Shown here piece by piece: positions 34,046 through 45,549 of a DNA stretch of 64,000 nt (its first letter is position 1; the number at the start of each line of letters is the position of its first letter). Source of the stretch: Taudactylus pleione (Eukaryota; Chordata; Amphibia; Anura; Myobatrachidae); NCBI GenBank assembly GCA_031769625.1, contig JAUIMM010000694.1, positions 4,548,501 through 4,612,500 on the forward strand. Reading direction: 5' to 3'. The translations under genes and the position numbers were made by a program. The notes beneath the pieces are model-generated. The model made no database searches. It was not told the DNA's origin and saw nothing but the letters and a program-made list of their open reading frames with translations.

Positions 34046-36020
34046 TGTTATTGATGAGAGAAGGGCGGAGTGATACAGTGCTCTGTGGCCCTGATTCAGA
34101 GACGGACGCTCTTTGTGAGCGTTCGTTCTGAATCTGGGCAGCCAGCTCTGTTTGGGGGGCTGGCCTCCAGGCCACTCGCTAAGCTGGGGGTGACGGCCAC
34201 GATGGTCGCGACCATCAGGCTTGCGACGAGACCATTCTTGTAGGGTTTCATTCCCACAAGCCCCAGTGAGCTTCCTGCTCTAATAGAGCAGGAAACTCAA
34301 CTACTGACATCACGACTGATGTCAGTAGGGCTGCCATCCGTTTGGCCAGCCACCCTCTTTCCCACCTACAAAATGGGGCGAGCTGTCGATCAACATCGAC
34401 AGCCGCCCCGTTTTGTTGCGAGCCCCGGAGGGAGTAATTTCTTGCTCGCTCCGGGGCTCGTGCACCGGCAGTGTGTACACCGTGCATGCACACTGCCTGG
34501 CCATCGACTCGCTTGCGAGAGCATAGTGCTTGCGAGCGGGTCTGAATCAGGCCATGTGTGTGATCTGCTAGTGATGAGAGGGGTGGAGTGATACAGTGCT
34601 CTGTGTGTGATTTGTGAGTGACAAGAGGGGCACAGTGATACAGTGCTCTGTGTGTGATCTGTTATTGAGGATGGGGGCAGAGTGATACAGTGCTCTGTGT
34701 GTGATCTGTTAGTGATGAGAGGGGTGGAGTGATACAGTGCTCTGTGTGTGATCTGTTAGTGATGAGAGGGGTGGAGTGATATAGTGCTCTGTTTGTGATC
34801 TGTTAGTGAGGAGAGAGGGGAGGAGTGATACAGTGCTCTGTGTGTGATCTGTTAGGGCAGAGAGAGGGGCAGAGTGATACAATGCTCTGTGTGTGATTTG
34901 TGAGTGACAAGAGGGGCAGAGTGATTCAGTGCTCTGTGTGTGATCTGTTAGTGATGAGAGGGGTGAAGTGATACAGTGCTCTGTGTGTGATCTGTTATTG
35001 AGGATGGGGGCAGAGTGATACAGTGCTCTGTGTGTGATCTGTTAGTGATGAGAGGGGTGGAGTGATAAAGTGCTCTGTGTGTGATCTGTTATTGAGGACA
35101 GAGGGGAGGAGTGATACAGTGCTCTGTGTGTGATCTGTTAGTGCAGAGAGAGGGGCAGAGTGATACAATGCTCTGTGTGTGGTCTGTTAGTGATGAGAGG
35201 GGAGGAGTGATACAGTGCTCTGTGTGTGATTTGTTATTGAGGATGGGGGTGGAGTGATACAGTGCTCTGTGTGTGTTCTGTTAGTGAGGAGATGGGCAGA
35301 GTGATACAGTGCTCTGTGTGTGACCTGTTAGTGCAGAGAGAGAAGCGGAGTGATACAGTGCTCTCTGTGTGATCTGTTAGTGACGAGAGGGATGGAGTGA
35401 CACAGTGCTCTGTGTATGATCTGTTAGTGAAGAGAGGGGTGGAGTGATACAGTGCTTTGTGTGTGATCTGTTAGTGACGAGAGGGACGGAGCGATACAGT
35501 GCTCTGTGTATGATCTTTTAGTGAGGAGAGGGGCGGAGTGATACAGTGCTCTGAGTGATCTGTTAGTGATGAGAGGGGCGGAGTGATACAGTGCTCTGTG
35601 TGTGATCTGTTATTGAGGAGAGTGGTGGAGTGATACAGTGCTCTGTGTATGAGTTGTTAGTGAGGAGAGGGTCGGAGTGATACAGTGCTCTGTGTATGAG
35701 TTGTTAGTGAGGAGAAGGGTGGAGTGATACAGTACTGTGTGTGTGACCTGTTAGTGCAGAGAGAGAAGCGGAGTGATACAGTGCTCTGTGTGTGACCTAT
35801 TAGTACAGAGAGAGAAGCGGAGTGATTCATTGCTCTTTGTGTGAGCTGTTATTGATGAGAGGGGCGGAGTAATACAGTGCTCTATGTGTGACTTGTTAGT
35901 GCAGAGAGAGAAGCGGAGTGATACAGTGCTCTGTGTGTGATCTGTTATTGAGGAGAGGGGTGGAGTGATACAGTGCTCTGTGTGTGATTTGTTAGTGAGG
36001 AGAGGGGTGGAGTGATACAG
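34046..36020 (+). repeat. Segmental duplication, copy 2
   Basis: Second copy of the block at 31741-33600. The MITE in it has lost about 31 bp relative to copy 1, while flanking satellite variants are nearly identical. Confidence 0.88.
34087..34553 (+). mobile_element. Hairpin-chain MITE, duplicated copy
   Basis: Nearly identical to 31781-32279, with the same insertion junctions (CTGTGGCCCTG and CAGGCCATGTGTG) in the same satellite phase. It was therefore copied with the block and did not insert separately. One internal deletion removes the GACAACCCTCAGC side of a stem. Confidence 0.93.
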
Positions 36021-38517
36021 TGCTCTGTGTGTGATTTGTTAGTGAGGAGAGGGGTGGAGTGATACAGTGCTCTGTGTGTGATCTATTAGTGCTGAGAGAA
36101 GGGCGGAGTGATACAGTGGTCTGTGTGTGATCTATTAGTGCTGAGAGAGGGGCAGAGTGATACAGAGCTCTGTGTGTGATCTATTAGTGCTAAGAGAAGG
36201 GCGGAGTGATACAGTGCTCTGTGTATGATCTATTAGTGCTGAGAGAGGGGCGGAGTGATACAGTGCTCTGTGTGTGATCTGTTATTGAGGAGAGGGGCGG
36301 AGTGATACAGTGCTCTGTGTATGATCTATTAGTGCTGAGAGAGGGGCAGAGTGATACAGTGCTCTGTGTGTGATCTGTTATTGAGGAGAGGGGTGGAGTG
36401 ATACAGTGCTCTGTGTATGATCTATTAGTGCTGAGAGAGGGGCAGAGTGATACAGTGCTCTGTGTGTGATCTGTTATTGAGGAGAGGGGTGGAGTGATAC
36501 AGTGCTCTGTGTGTGATCTGTTAGTGACAAGAGGGACGGAGTGATACAGTGCTCTGTGTGTGATCTGTTAGTGATGAGAGGGGTGGAGTGATACAGTGCT
36601 CTGTGTGTGATCTGTTAGTGAATAGAGGGGTGGAGTGATACAGTGCTCTGTGTGTGATCTGTTAGTGATGAGAGGGGTGGAGTGATACAGTGCTCTCTGT
36701 GTGATCTGTTAGTGAATAGAGGGGTGGAGTGATACAGTGCTCTGTGTGTGACCTGTTATTGAGGAGAGGGGCGGAGTGATACAGTGCTCTGTGTATGATC
36801 TATTAATGCTGAGAGGGGACGGAGTGATACAGTGCTCTGTGTGTGATCTGTTATTGAGGAGAGGGGTGGAGTGATACAGTGCTCTGTGTGTGATCTGTTA
36901 GTGACAAGAGGGACGGAGTGATACAGTGCTCTGTGTGTGATGTGTTAGTGAGGAGAGGAGTGGAGTGATACAGTGCTCTGTGTGAGTGTGTGTGACCTGT
37001 TAGTGCAGAGAGAGGGGTGGAATGATACAGTGCTCTGTGTGTGATTTGTTAGTGAGGAGAGGGGTGGAGTGATACAGTGCTCTGTGTGTGATGTGTTAGT
37101 GAGGAGAGGAGTGGAGTGATACAGTGCTCTGTGTGAGTGTGTGTGACCTGTTAGTGCAGAGAGAGGGGTGGAGTGATACAGTGCTCTGTGTGTGATCTGT
37201 TAGTGAATAGAGGGGTGGAGTGATACAGTGCTCTGTGTGTGACCTGTTAGTGAGGAGAGGGGTGGAGTGATACAGTGCTCTGTGTGTGACCTGTTATTGA
37301 GGAGAGGGGTGGAGTGATACAGTGCTCTGTGTGTGACCTGTTAGTGAGGAGAGGGGGGCGGAGTGATACAGTGCTCTGTGTATGATCTATTAGTGCTGAG
37401 AGAGGGGCAGAGTGATACAGTGCTCTGTGTGTGATCTGTTATTGAGGAGAGGGGTGGAGTGATACAGTGCTCTGTGTGTGATCTGTTAGTGACAAGAGGG
37501 ACGGAGTGATACAGTGCTCTGTGTGTGATCTGTTAGTGATGAGAGGGGTGGAGTGATACAGTGCTCTGTGTGTGATCTGTTAGTGAATAGAGGGGTGGAG
37601 TGACACAGTGCTCTGTGTGTGATCTGTTAGTGATGAGAGGGGTGGAGTGATACAGTGCTCTCTGTGTAATCTGTTAGTGAATAGAAGGGTGGAGTGATAC
37701 AGTGCTCTGTGTGTGACCTGTTAGTTAGGAGAGGGGTGGAGTGATACAGTGCTCTGTGTGCGACCTGTTATTGAGGAGAGGGGTGGAGTGATACAGTGCT
37801 CTGTGTATGATCTGTTAGTGAATAGAGGGGTGGAGTGATACAGTGCTCTGTGTATGATCTGTTAGTGATGAGAGGGGTGGAGTGATACAGTGCTCTGTGT
37901 GTGATCTGTTAGTGAGGAGAAGGGGGTGGAGTGATACAGTGCTCTGTGTATGATCTATTAGTGAATAGAGGGGTGGAGTGATACAGTTCTCTGTGTATGA
38001 TCTGTTAGTGATGAGAGGGGTGGAGTGATACAGTGCTCTGTGTGTGATCTGTTAGTGAATAGAGGGGTGGAGTGATACAGTGCTCTGTGTGTGACCTGTT
38101 AATGATGAGAGGGGTGGAGTGATACAGTGCTCTGTGTGTGATCTTTTAGTGAATAGAGGGGTGGAGTGATACAGTGCTCTGTGTGTGATCTGTTAGTGAT
38201 GAGAGTGGTGGAGTGATACAGTGCTCTGTGTGTGATCTGTTAGTGAATAGAGGGGTGGAGTGATACAGTTCTCTGTGTGTGATCTGTTAGTGAGGAGAGG
38301 GGTGGAGTGATACAGTGCTCTGTGTGTGACCTGTTATTGAGGAGAGGGGTGGAGTGACACAGTGCTCTGTGTGTGACCTGTTAGTGAGGAGAGGGGGTGG
38401 AGTGATACAGTGCTCTGTGTATGATCTATTAGTGTTGAGAGTGGGGCGGAGTGATACAGTGCTCTGTGTGTGATCTGTTAGTGAGGAGAGAGGTGCAGAG
38501 TGATACAGTGCTCTGTG

Positions 38518-38658
38518 GGCCTTATTCAGAAGCACTCGCAAAAAGCGAGCGCTCACACTGAATCAGTGCGGGCGCTGTTTTTTTAGGAGCGGCCTCCTGG
38601 TCGCTCGCATAGCTGTGGCTGACCACCCACAGCTATAGCGAGCGGCCATGGTGATGGT
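38518..38658 (+). mobile_element. Hairpin-chain MITE, truncated
   Basis: Starts GGGCCTTATTCAG in the satellite, keeps the outer hairpin and the CGCTCGCATAGCTGTGG / CCACAGCTATAGCGAGCG stem, then returns to satellite after GGCCATGGTGATGG. Confidence 0.85.
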
Positions 38659-38703
38659 GTGTGTGATTTATTGAAGATGGGGGTGGAGTGATACAGTGTT
38701 CTG

Positions 38704-38930
38704 GCCCTGATTCAGCGCCAGACGCTCTGAGAGCGTGCTCGCTCTGAATCAGGGCCTACTGGCCGCTCGCATAGCTGTGGGTGACCACTCACAGCTATAG
38801 CGAGCGGACAGGAAGATGGTCGCGATGGTCAAGACCATCTCAACCATCGGGCTTGCGACGAGACCCTTGTGGTAGGGTCTCGTTGCCGCAAGCCCCAGAG
38901 AGAAGGCCTTCTAAGAAACTGAAACTGACT
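38704..38930 (+). mobile_element. Hairpin-chain MITE, 3'-truncated
   Basis: Starts GGCCCTGATTCAGC, keeps four stems up to GAGACCCTTGTGGTAGGGTC, and ends near AGAGAAGGCCTTCT where the satellite is not resumed. It marks the right edge of the array. Confidence 0.85.
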
Positions 38931-38949
38931 CCTAGTTTAGTTTTTATCT

Positions 38950-39215
38950 AATGATGGGTACACACTATACAGATATATCTACAGATGATGGTCATTCATA
39001 CACACTGAACAACCATCATCTGTGTCTGCCCGCAGGTGCCAGCAGCCAGGGGGCGTGTCCAGGCATGTGGGGGGGGTGTCCTGCCCCCCTCCTCACAGCT
39101 GCTGCTGTTGTGTATGGGCGCTCTGCCGACCGCCTGTACACACCTGACAATGGACAGATATGTCTGCAGACATACAGCATCTGTACATCAGCTGTGCAGC
39201 ACAGCCAATGCGAAT
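38950..39215. mobile_element. Probable MITE with GGGTACACACT end
   Basis: Starts near ATGGGTACACACTATACAGA, with GATGATGGT / ACCATCATC stems close to the end and CTGTACATCAGCTGTGC near the other side. This is the lay-out of an amphibian MITE type I know, but the right end is not defined. Confidence 0.45.
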
Positions 39216-39248
39216 CATGTTTTATGCTTATGACAAACAACTAGAACA

Positions 39249-40110
39249 CCAGTGGCACATACAAAGGCTTATGACAGCCATACAAGTACAAGGAGGGGTG
39301 GCACTCATTTAGTGTAAAGCACACACAAATGACAGAGACCCAGTGTCACTTGGCAACAGTAGGGCAGATGAAGCCGCAAAGTGGGCAGCAGGCCTACCTG
39401 TAAATACAAGTGTTATTAAGATAATGATGTTTGCAGTTCTAAGAGGACAGAAACTAATTGAAATGCACGATTTGTGTTCCCAACAGGAAAAGGCCATCTG
39501 GAAGACAAAGGAATGTGGTCAGGAGTCCTTGGGACTCTGGAAGGATGGACAAGGTAGGCCAGTAGCCTCTAAGACATATCTTCCAAGCCTTGCAGAGGCT
39601 GCACATGGTCTGACTCATCTGGATAAGGAAGGTATGTGTAAACTTGTGGGTGCATATTGGTGTGCACCAGGATTCTCTTCACAGGCTGTTAAAATGGCAA
39701 TGTCCTGTCTTACTTGCTTGAGAAAATAATACCAACAGAGCCATCCCATATTCCTCCTATTGATGGACGTTTTCAGGTAATACAAATTGACTTCATCCAA
39801 TTACCACCCTGCAGGAATTTAAAGTATGTATTAGTTTGTGTTGACATTTTCACTAACTGGACAGAAGCCTATCCAGCTGCCTCTAATACTGCTGTTTTTG
39901 CAGCTAAGGAAATTGTTCAGGAATTTGTGTGTAGATTTGGTATTCCCAAAGTGATTGAAAGTGATCGAGGTACTCATTTTACTGGTGAAGTTTTCCATAA
40001 AATGTGTAAACTCATGGGTATTGATAGCACGGTGCACACTTCCTATAGGCCCCAGGCAAGTGGACGGGTGGAGAAATAGCCAATGGGACTATTAAGAACA
40101 AACTGTTGTC
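39249..40110 (+). pseudogene. Endogenous retroviral pol relic (RNase H end and integrase)
   Basis: An old, broken fragment of a retroviral polymerase gene. Region 39252-39729 reads the end of an RNase H domain (SRADEAAKWAA near 39360), then the integrase zinc-binding segment with the HGLTH pair and SCLTC pair (39606-39720). The catalytic core is in another frame, 39714-40079: IQIDFIQL supplies the first Asp, IESDRGTHFTGEVF the second, and RPQASGRVEK the Glu. The three acidic residues are therefore present, but a frame shift near 39720, a stop in the upstream RNase H part (near 39330) and another break after 40079 inactivate it. The motif style suggests a gamma/epsilon-type amphibian retrovirus. 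There is no gag, env or LTR nearby. Confidence 0.88.
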
Positions 40111-40599
40111 CAGGGGGTGCTCTGTCCATGAGGGGTGCTCTTCACCCCCAGTGTTAAAAAAATAAAAACATATTTTGGTGTGTCTGTGTTAGCCTGGCAC
40201 ACCACCAGTGTGAAAATAAAAACAATTGTGTGTGTGTGTCTGTGTGTGCGTTAGCCATGGCATCACAAAATGCCTCAGCTGAGATTTGCATAAACATTTT
40301 CAAAGGTGAAATTAGGGGATATGGTTTAAAAAATGGAATAAAGCAGCTAATACTGCATTCTCTGATTATAGTGTCCCTACTCTCAGTCCCTACCCATGGC
40401 CCCTCTACCTGAATTTCAGTGAGGCAGAGGGGCAACTCCATGCAATCGTATTCCAGAGTGCAGCTGCTCCTCCTGTAGCCCAGGTCAGAAGATGTGTAGG
40501 GAGTGTGGTGATGATATGGACTACAATGGAGCTCACATCCACTAAAGTGGACAATGAATCCCCAATCTAACAGGGAACACAGCTGTAATTTATACACAA

Positions 40600-40950
40600 C
40601 ACAGGATGGGATGATGATATAGGCTTGGGTGATGGTATAATCTTGGGTGATGTATACATCATCTTCTTCACACAATATTAATTTGTCCTCGCTGGAATCC
40701 AATATTACAGGTGTCTTTGGACGTAATTGATGGTAAAGGTCTTTCTCGTAGAATTTGTAGTTAATTTTGATGGGCATCATCTTTTCCACATTTTGGGAAA
40801 GTAGTCTCAGGCCGATCACTGACACGGTTCCTGGCTGTGCTGAAAACTCTTTGAGTACTCACTGGAAGGTGGGCAGCTTAAGTAAAGCAAAGGCAGTTTT
40901 GTGTAAGGGCCTCCAAATTTCCTCTTATTCCTGTCAGTAGTTATTTACAT
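40600..40950 (-). pseudogene. hAT transposase C-terminal relic
   Basis: Minus-strand text LLSQNVEKMMPIKINYKFY and VILDSSEDKLILCEEDD parallels the C-terminus of the transposase at 3748-4063. The preceding dimerisation region (RVFSTAG-like) is frame-shifted near 40830-40860. It is a second, more decayed copy of the same transposase family. Confidence 0.8.
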
Positions 40951-41362
40951 CTCTTCAGATCTGTGTCCGTTGGGAAGAAAAAAACAATGTTTTCATCCCT
41001 TCTGGGAGGAAAATCCACTCCCAGCAGCAGGCATGGCGCTCAAGACACAACGTAAGACTTAAACCTTAGATCTTAAATGTTACATTTGCTACTCTGTTCG
41101 GCTTGTCAACAATATCTGCTCTGGTTAAGTGGACATTGGGTACAATGGCAGTTTGAACTAAAGGCCACTAACTAACTACGCTTTTTTTAATGTCCCTATA
41201 CAGGTTTGGAAATGCTTTTTCGGAAGGTTTGCAAAGGATTATTTAACAGTCAATTGTTTTTGGAAAGCACTCTTCCTGATCCCCTTCTGGGATGAAAATA
41301 CACTCCTAGTCATAGAAACAGGTGCAGGATTCTCAAGAAAGACACAAAGTAAGGCCTTAAAT

Positions 41363-41563
41363 CAGGGGTAGCCAACCTCAGTCCTCGAGAGCTACTAACA
41401 GTTCACGTTTTCCAGACCAACTTGCAGGTGCACAGGTGTATTCATAACTCAGCACCACATTTGAAAAGATCCACAGGTGGAGTTAATTATTACAATTGTG
41501 ATTCTGTGAGGAGACCTGGACAACATGCACTGTTGGTAGCTCTCAAGGACCAGGGTTGGCCTG
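41363..41563 (+). mobile_element. hAT MITE, 201 bp, perfect 8-bp TSD
   Basis: Starts CAGGGGTAGCCAACC and ends GGTTGGCCTG. CCTTAAAT is duplicated at 41355-41362 and 41564-41571. The inner text includes AAAAGATCCACAGGTGGAG, shared with the degenerate copies at 2545 and 57761. Confidence 0.95.
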
Positions 41564-41812
41564 CCTTAAATCATAGATCTTACGCTTGTCCACATATCTG
41601 TGCTGGTTAAGTGGCACTTTGAGGACACTAATTAACTATGTTTTTTTAATGTCCCTGTACAGATTGGAAAATGTTCAATGTGGAAGCTTTGCAAAGGATT
41701 AAGTTTTGGAATTGTTTTGGAAAGCAGTCTTTCTGGTCCCCTTCTGGGATGAAAATCCACTCCTAGCAGCAGAACTTGGCGCAGGATTCTCAAGAAAGAC
41801 GTAAGACCTTAA

Positions 41813-42008
41813 GGGGTAAATTTAATTTACTAAAGTGAGAGTTTTTAGAAGTGAGTTTTAGGAGTGATGTTGCTTGCCCATAGAAAATAATCAGATTCTA
41901 GCTATTATCTTCCAGAAAGTGATGTTAAGTAGAATTTGGTTGTTATGGCAACATCACTTTTAACATGCACTTCTAAAAACTCTCACTTTGGTAAATTAAA
42001 TTTACCCC
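41813..42008. mobile_element. TTAA-target MITE, 196 bp
   Basis: Ends are GGGGTAAATTTAATTTAC and the exact inverse GTAAATTAAATTTACCCC. TTAA flanks both sides (41809-41812, 42009-42012), the target of piggyBac and Kolobok type elements. The arms extend about 40 bp. A strongly diverged copy is at 57650-58534. Confidence 0.93.
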
Positions 42009-42489
42009 TTAATATCTTTGTGCTGGTTAAGTGGCAGTTTGGAGGCCACTAACTAACTATGTTTTTTTTAATGTCCCTGTACAGGTTGGGGAATGCTTTT
42101 TCATGTGAAAAACACAAACTAGACGTCTTCCTGGTCCCCTTCTTGGATGAGGAAATCCACTCCCAGCAGCAGGCATGGCGCTCAATGATTTTTCTGGGGG
42201 CAAAGACTGATATGAATGAGTAAAATATTTTATTGTAAATGCCTCCTACCCTCCCCCTTCTCCCTCATAAATTTACTAACAAACCCTTTCTGTCCCTGCC
42301 TTCAACTACATACATACTCCAACTCCCTCAGGCCTCTCTTGAATAATAAAAACATTTGTTTCCTTATGTGCCATGTTGGCAGTTGAACTGCCACGATTTT
42401 GTAAATCTCACATTTACACAAGCAAAGGACTAATTTGGAGACACGGAGGTGTGTGATAGGCTGCCACGTCTTTAACCTTATTTATAGTA

Positions 42490-43519
42490 CATATAGAAAC
42501 ATAGAATTTGACGACAGATAAGAACCACTTGGCTCATCTAGTCTGCCCCATTTTTAAACATATTATTACCTCAACCCTTATTGATCCTTCTTCTGAAGGA
42601 TATCCTTATGTCTATCCCATGCATGTTTAAATTGCTCTGCTGTCTTAGCCTCTACCATCTCTGATGGGAGGCTATTCCACTTGTCCACTACCCTTTCTGT
42701 GAAGTAATTTTTCCTCAAATTTCCCCTGAACCTACCACCACCCAGTTTTAGAACACGTCCTCTTGTTCTAATACTTCTCTTTCTTTGAAGAATGTCTCCT
42801 TCCTTTACCTTGTTAAAACCCTTTATATATTTGAATGTTTCTATCATGTCCCCTATATCCCTTCTCTGCTCCAAACTATACTTATTAAGATCTGTTAGTC
42901 TTTCCTGGAACGTTTTGTGGTGTAGACCTTGCACCATTTTAGTTGCCCTTCTTTGTACAGTCTCTAATGTAGTAATATCCTTCTGGAGATATGGCCTCCA
43001 GAACTGAACACAGTATTGGAGATAAGGACGTACCAATGACCTATACAGTGGTATTATCACTTCTTTCTTTCTTTCTGCTACTGATCCCTCTCCCTATGCA
43101 ACCAAGCATCTGACTTGCCTTCCTCATTGCTTTGTTACAATGTTTGATTGCCTTTAAGTCACCTGAAATAGTGACTGCAAGATCTCTTTCCTCTTCAGTA
43201 GTTTCCAGTATAGTGCCATTAATACTATATTTAGCCTTTAGAGTTTTGAGACCCAAGTGCATGATCTTGCATTCTTTGGCATTAAACTGTAGTTGCCACG
43301 TTCTTGACCATTCCTCTAGTCTACCTAGATCATCAATCATTTGTTTTACCCCTCCTGGTGTGTCTACCCTGTTGCATATCTTTTTGTCATCTGCAAAAAG
43401 GCATAGTTTCCCTTCAATACCATTTGCAATGTCACAAATAAAGATATTAAAAAGCACTGGTCCAAGTACAGATCCCTGAGGTTCTCCACTGGTAACATTT
43501 CCCTCTTGACACTGCACAA
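42490..43519 (-). pseudogene. CR1-like LINE with reverse transcriptase palm
   Basis: Minus strand. The frame 43517-43041 holds the RT palm motifs EPQGSVLGPVLFNIFICDI and CLFADDKKICNRV; the FADD catalytic pair is intact. Then VDTPGGVKQMIDDL, EEWSRTWQLQFNAKECKIMH and GCIGRGISSRKKE follow. A frame shift in the TTCTTTCTTTC tract near 43062 moves to the frame 43060-42578, which reads LYRSLVRPYLQYCVQFWRPY, TLETVQRRATKMVQGLHH, GDMIETFKYIKGFNKV and the C-terminal VVDKWNSLPSEM. The 3' UTR with CAGACTAGATGAGCC and a CTATGTTT tail ends near 42492. It is 5'-truncated at 43519, exactly next to a MITE. The endonuclease and ORF1 are absent. Confidence 0.93.
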
Positions 43520-43945
43520 AATGGCAACTGATTCAGTGGTGCACACTAAGCGTATGCATTGCCTATGGTCACGTAGTTAAGCAATTATTATCTGCGCAAA
43601 ATATTCTTAAAACCCCTATGATGCATGCATTACCCTGTGTGTACGTAACTAAAAATGTGTTGTTGTATATGGCACCGCTCAGAGATGGCGAGGCAAAGCG
43701 ATGGACGTTCCTGGGTCATGACTGGAGGTGGCCTGAAGTGCACGCAAAAAAAATCTGTCTCGTTATGGGAGTGTCGTGAGTGTGTCAGTGTTCCCAGCTG
43801 CAGGCCATGTTCGGATTGAGACACTGCATCTACCACAGGTTGGTGCATGTGTCGATGGTGCACGCAATGGTGCGACGATGATGGCGTGTCATGAATCACT
43901 AACATTGTGGCATCGTGCAGCCACGCTGAAAGGGGATGTTTCAGT

Positions 43946-45409
43946 CAGTGGCATTACTAGGGCAGGGCTGCCGGGGCTCGTGCCCTGGGTGCCATGGGAC
44001 CAGCGGTGCAAGGGGGCTCCGCCGGTCATGGTACCAGCGGTACCGTCTTAGTTAGCCAGTGTAGTGGTGACCGCAGCATTACACATTTACTCAGGCCCAG
44101 CGCTAGGCTTCCCTGCACCCAGCGCCAGTCCTATGCTGCACAGCCGAGCCCCTTCCCTCCCCCTGAGCCAGCGCGGCTACGATGTGTGGGTTAATCAGCA
44201 GCCAATGAGAGTCAGACAGACTCTCATTGGCTGCTGCTGCGCACATACACGAGCCGGGCTGGAGCTCACTCATGAGCTCCGTCTTCCGGCTCCTGCAGTG
44301 GGTAATGGGAGAGACGTCATGAGTACTGCTGGGGGCACTGCATCTGGGGGGGACCACTAGTGGGGGCACTATTGTGGAGGGGGCTACTACTGGGGCACTG
44401 CATCGGGGAACCACTACTGGAGGCACTGCATGGGGGGGGCTACTGGGGGCACTGAGTAGGGAGGACCACTACAGGGGGCACTGTATAAGGAGCACTGGAT
44501 AGGGGGGATCACTACTGGGGGCCTGCATAGGGGGGACCACTACTGGGGCACTGTATAAGGGACACTACTAGAGCACTGCATCGGGTAACCACTACTGGAG
44601 GCACTACATGGGGGGGCTACTGGAGGCACTGAATAGTGAGGATCACTACAGGGGGCACTGTATAAGGAGCACTGGATAGGGGGGATCACTACCGGGGGCC
44701 TGCATATGGGGGACCACTACTGATGCACTGTATAAGGGACACTACTGGGGGCACTGCATAAGGGACACTACTGGGGGCCTGCAGAAGGGAGACTAATACT
44801 GGGGGCAATGTATAAGGGGCACTACTGTGGGCACTGCATAGGGAGACCACTACATGGGGCACTGTATAAGGGACACTATTGGGGGCCTGCATAAGGGAGA
44901 CCAAAACTGGGGGCAATGTATAAGGGGCACTACTGGGGGCCTGCACAAGGGGGACCACTACTGGGGGCACTGTATAATGGGCATTGCATAGGGGGCACCA
45001 CTACATGGGGCACTGCATAAGGGGGATCACTACTGGGGGCCTGCATAAGGGAGACCACTACTGGGGGCACTGTATAAGGGGATCTAATGGGGGGCTGCAT
45101 AAGGGGGACCACTACTGGGGATACTGTATAAGGGGATCTAATGGGGGGCTGCATAAGGAGGACCACTACTGGGGGGCACTGCATAGGGGGGATTGTATAA
45201 AGGGCACTGCATTAAATTGCATATAGAATGTTCAGAGTGATGAGATAGGGGTGTGTGTCATGTTGACATGCCCTATTTTTAAGTGGCCACGCCCCTTGTG
45301 ACTACGGCCATTTTTCCGGCGTGCTCTCTGAAGGCACACACACATAGTGGGTGGGGGGGCTCCATTTTAAAATTTGCCCTGGGCTCCATATACCCTAGTT
45401 ACGCCTCTG
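43946..45409 (+). mobile_element. hAT MITE with internal minisatellite, perfect 8-bp TSD
   Basis: Starts CAGTGGCATTACTAGGGC and ends CCCTAGTTACGCCTCTG. GTTTCAGT flanks both sides (43938-43945, 45410-45417). There is no coding sequence. The left part shares the stem at 44199-44237 and GAGCTCCGTCTTCC with the nested hAT 4064-5559. The middle is a G-rich minisatellite. Confidence 0.94.
44330..45200 (+). repeat. G-rich minisatellite in a hAT MITE
   Basis: Variable 25-35-bp units with CACTACTGGGGGCACTG and TATAAGGGGACCACTAC. Longer blocks are themselves repeated, e.g. GGGATCACTACTGGGGGCCT and CTAATGGGGGGCTGCATAAG twice near 45086 and 45143. It is related to the 4443-5110 array. Confidence 0.92.
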
Positions 45410-45549
45410 GTTTCAGTCCTTGCACATTCAGGTGCACACTAACACACGAGGGGATGACAGAAAGTAGCATTTGCATATTATCGCCTTCGTGGCTACGCCA
45501 AAAGTATCACCTGCAGCTGCGATTTTGTCCGCCTGTGAATCAGGCCCAT

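Larger units (their letters stand above)
25084..38700 (+). repeat. 47-49-bp satellite array, roughly 200 units, interrupted
   Basis: Units read GTGATACAGTGCTCTGTGTG, then TGATCTGTTAGTG, then either CAGAGAGAGGGGCGGA (49-bp type) or AGGAGAGGGGYGGA (47-bp type). The 49-bp type dominates 25084-26550 and shows a 294-bp (six-unit) higher-order period, e.g. GAGTGATATAGTGC at 25241 and 25535. Types are mixed further right. Insertions lie at 29135-29914, 30711-31331, 31781-32279, 34087-34553, 38518-38658 and 38704-38930. Confidence 0.97.
40900..42480. mobile_element. hAT-derived region with about 430-bp tandem units
   Basis: The motif TTTTTTTAATGTCCCT followed by RTACAGG occurs near 41185, 41641 and 42062, each followed by a variant of TCTGGGATGAAAATCCACTCC and GCAGGATTCTCAAGAAAG. 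So three to four diverged units lie in tandem. The right part (42240-42450) is the inverse of 56760-56960. The units carry different later insertions (41363-41563 and 41813-42008). Confidence 0.75.
43520..45549. mobile_element. CTGATTCA-ended MITE split by a hAT insertion
   Basis: The left end reads GGCAACTGATTCAG (43526) and the right end GTGAATCAGGCCC (45534-45546). The two halves are separated by the insert 43946-45409. The TSD is unclear. The interior (GCATGCATTACC, GGTGCATGTGTCG and others) does not match the hairpin-chain subfamily. Confidence 0.65.
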
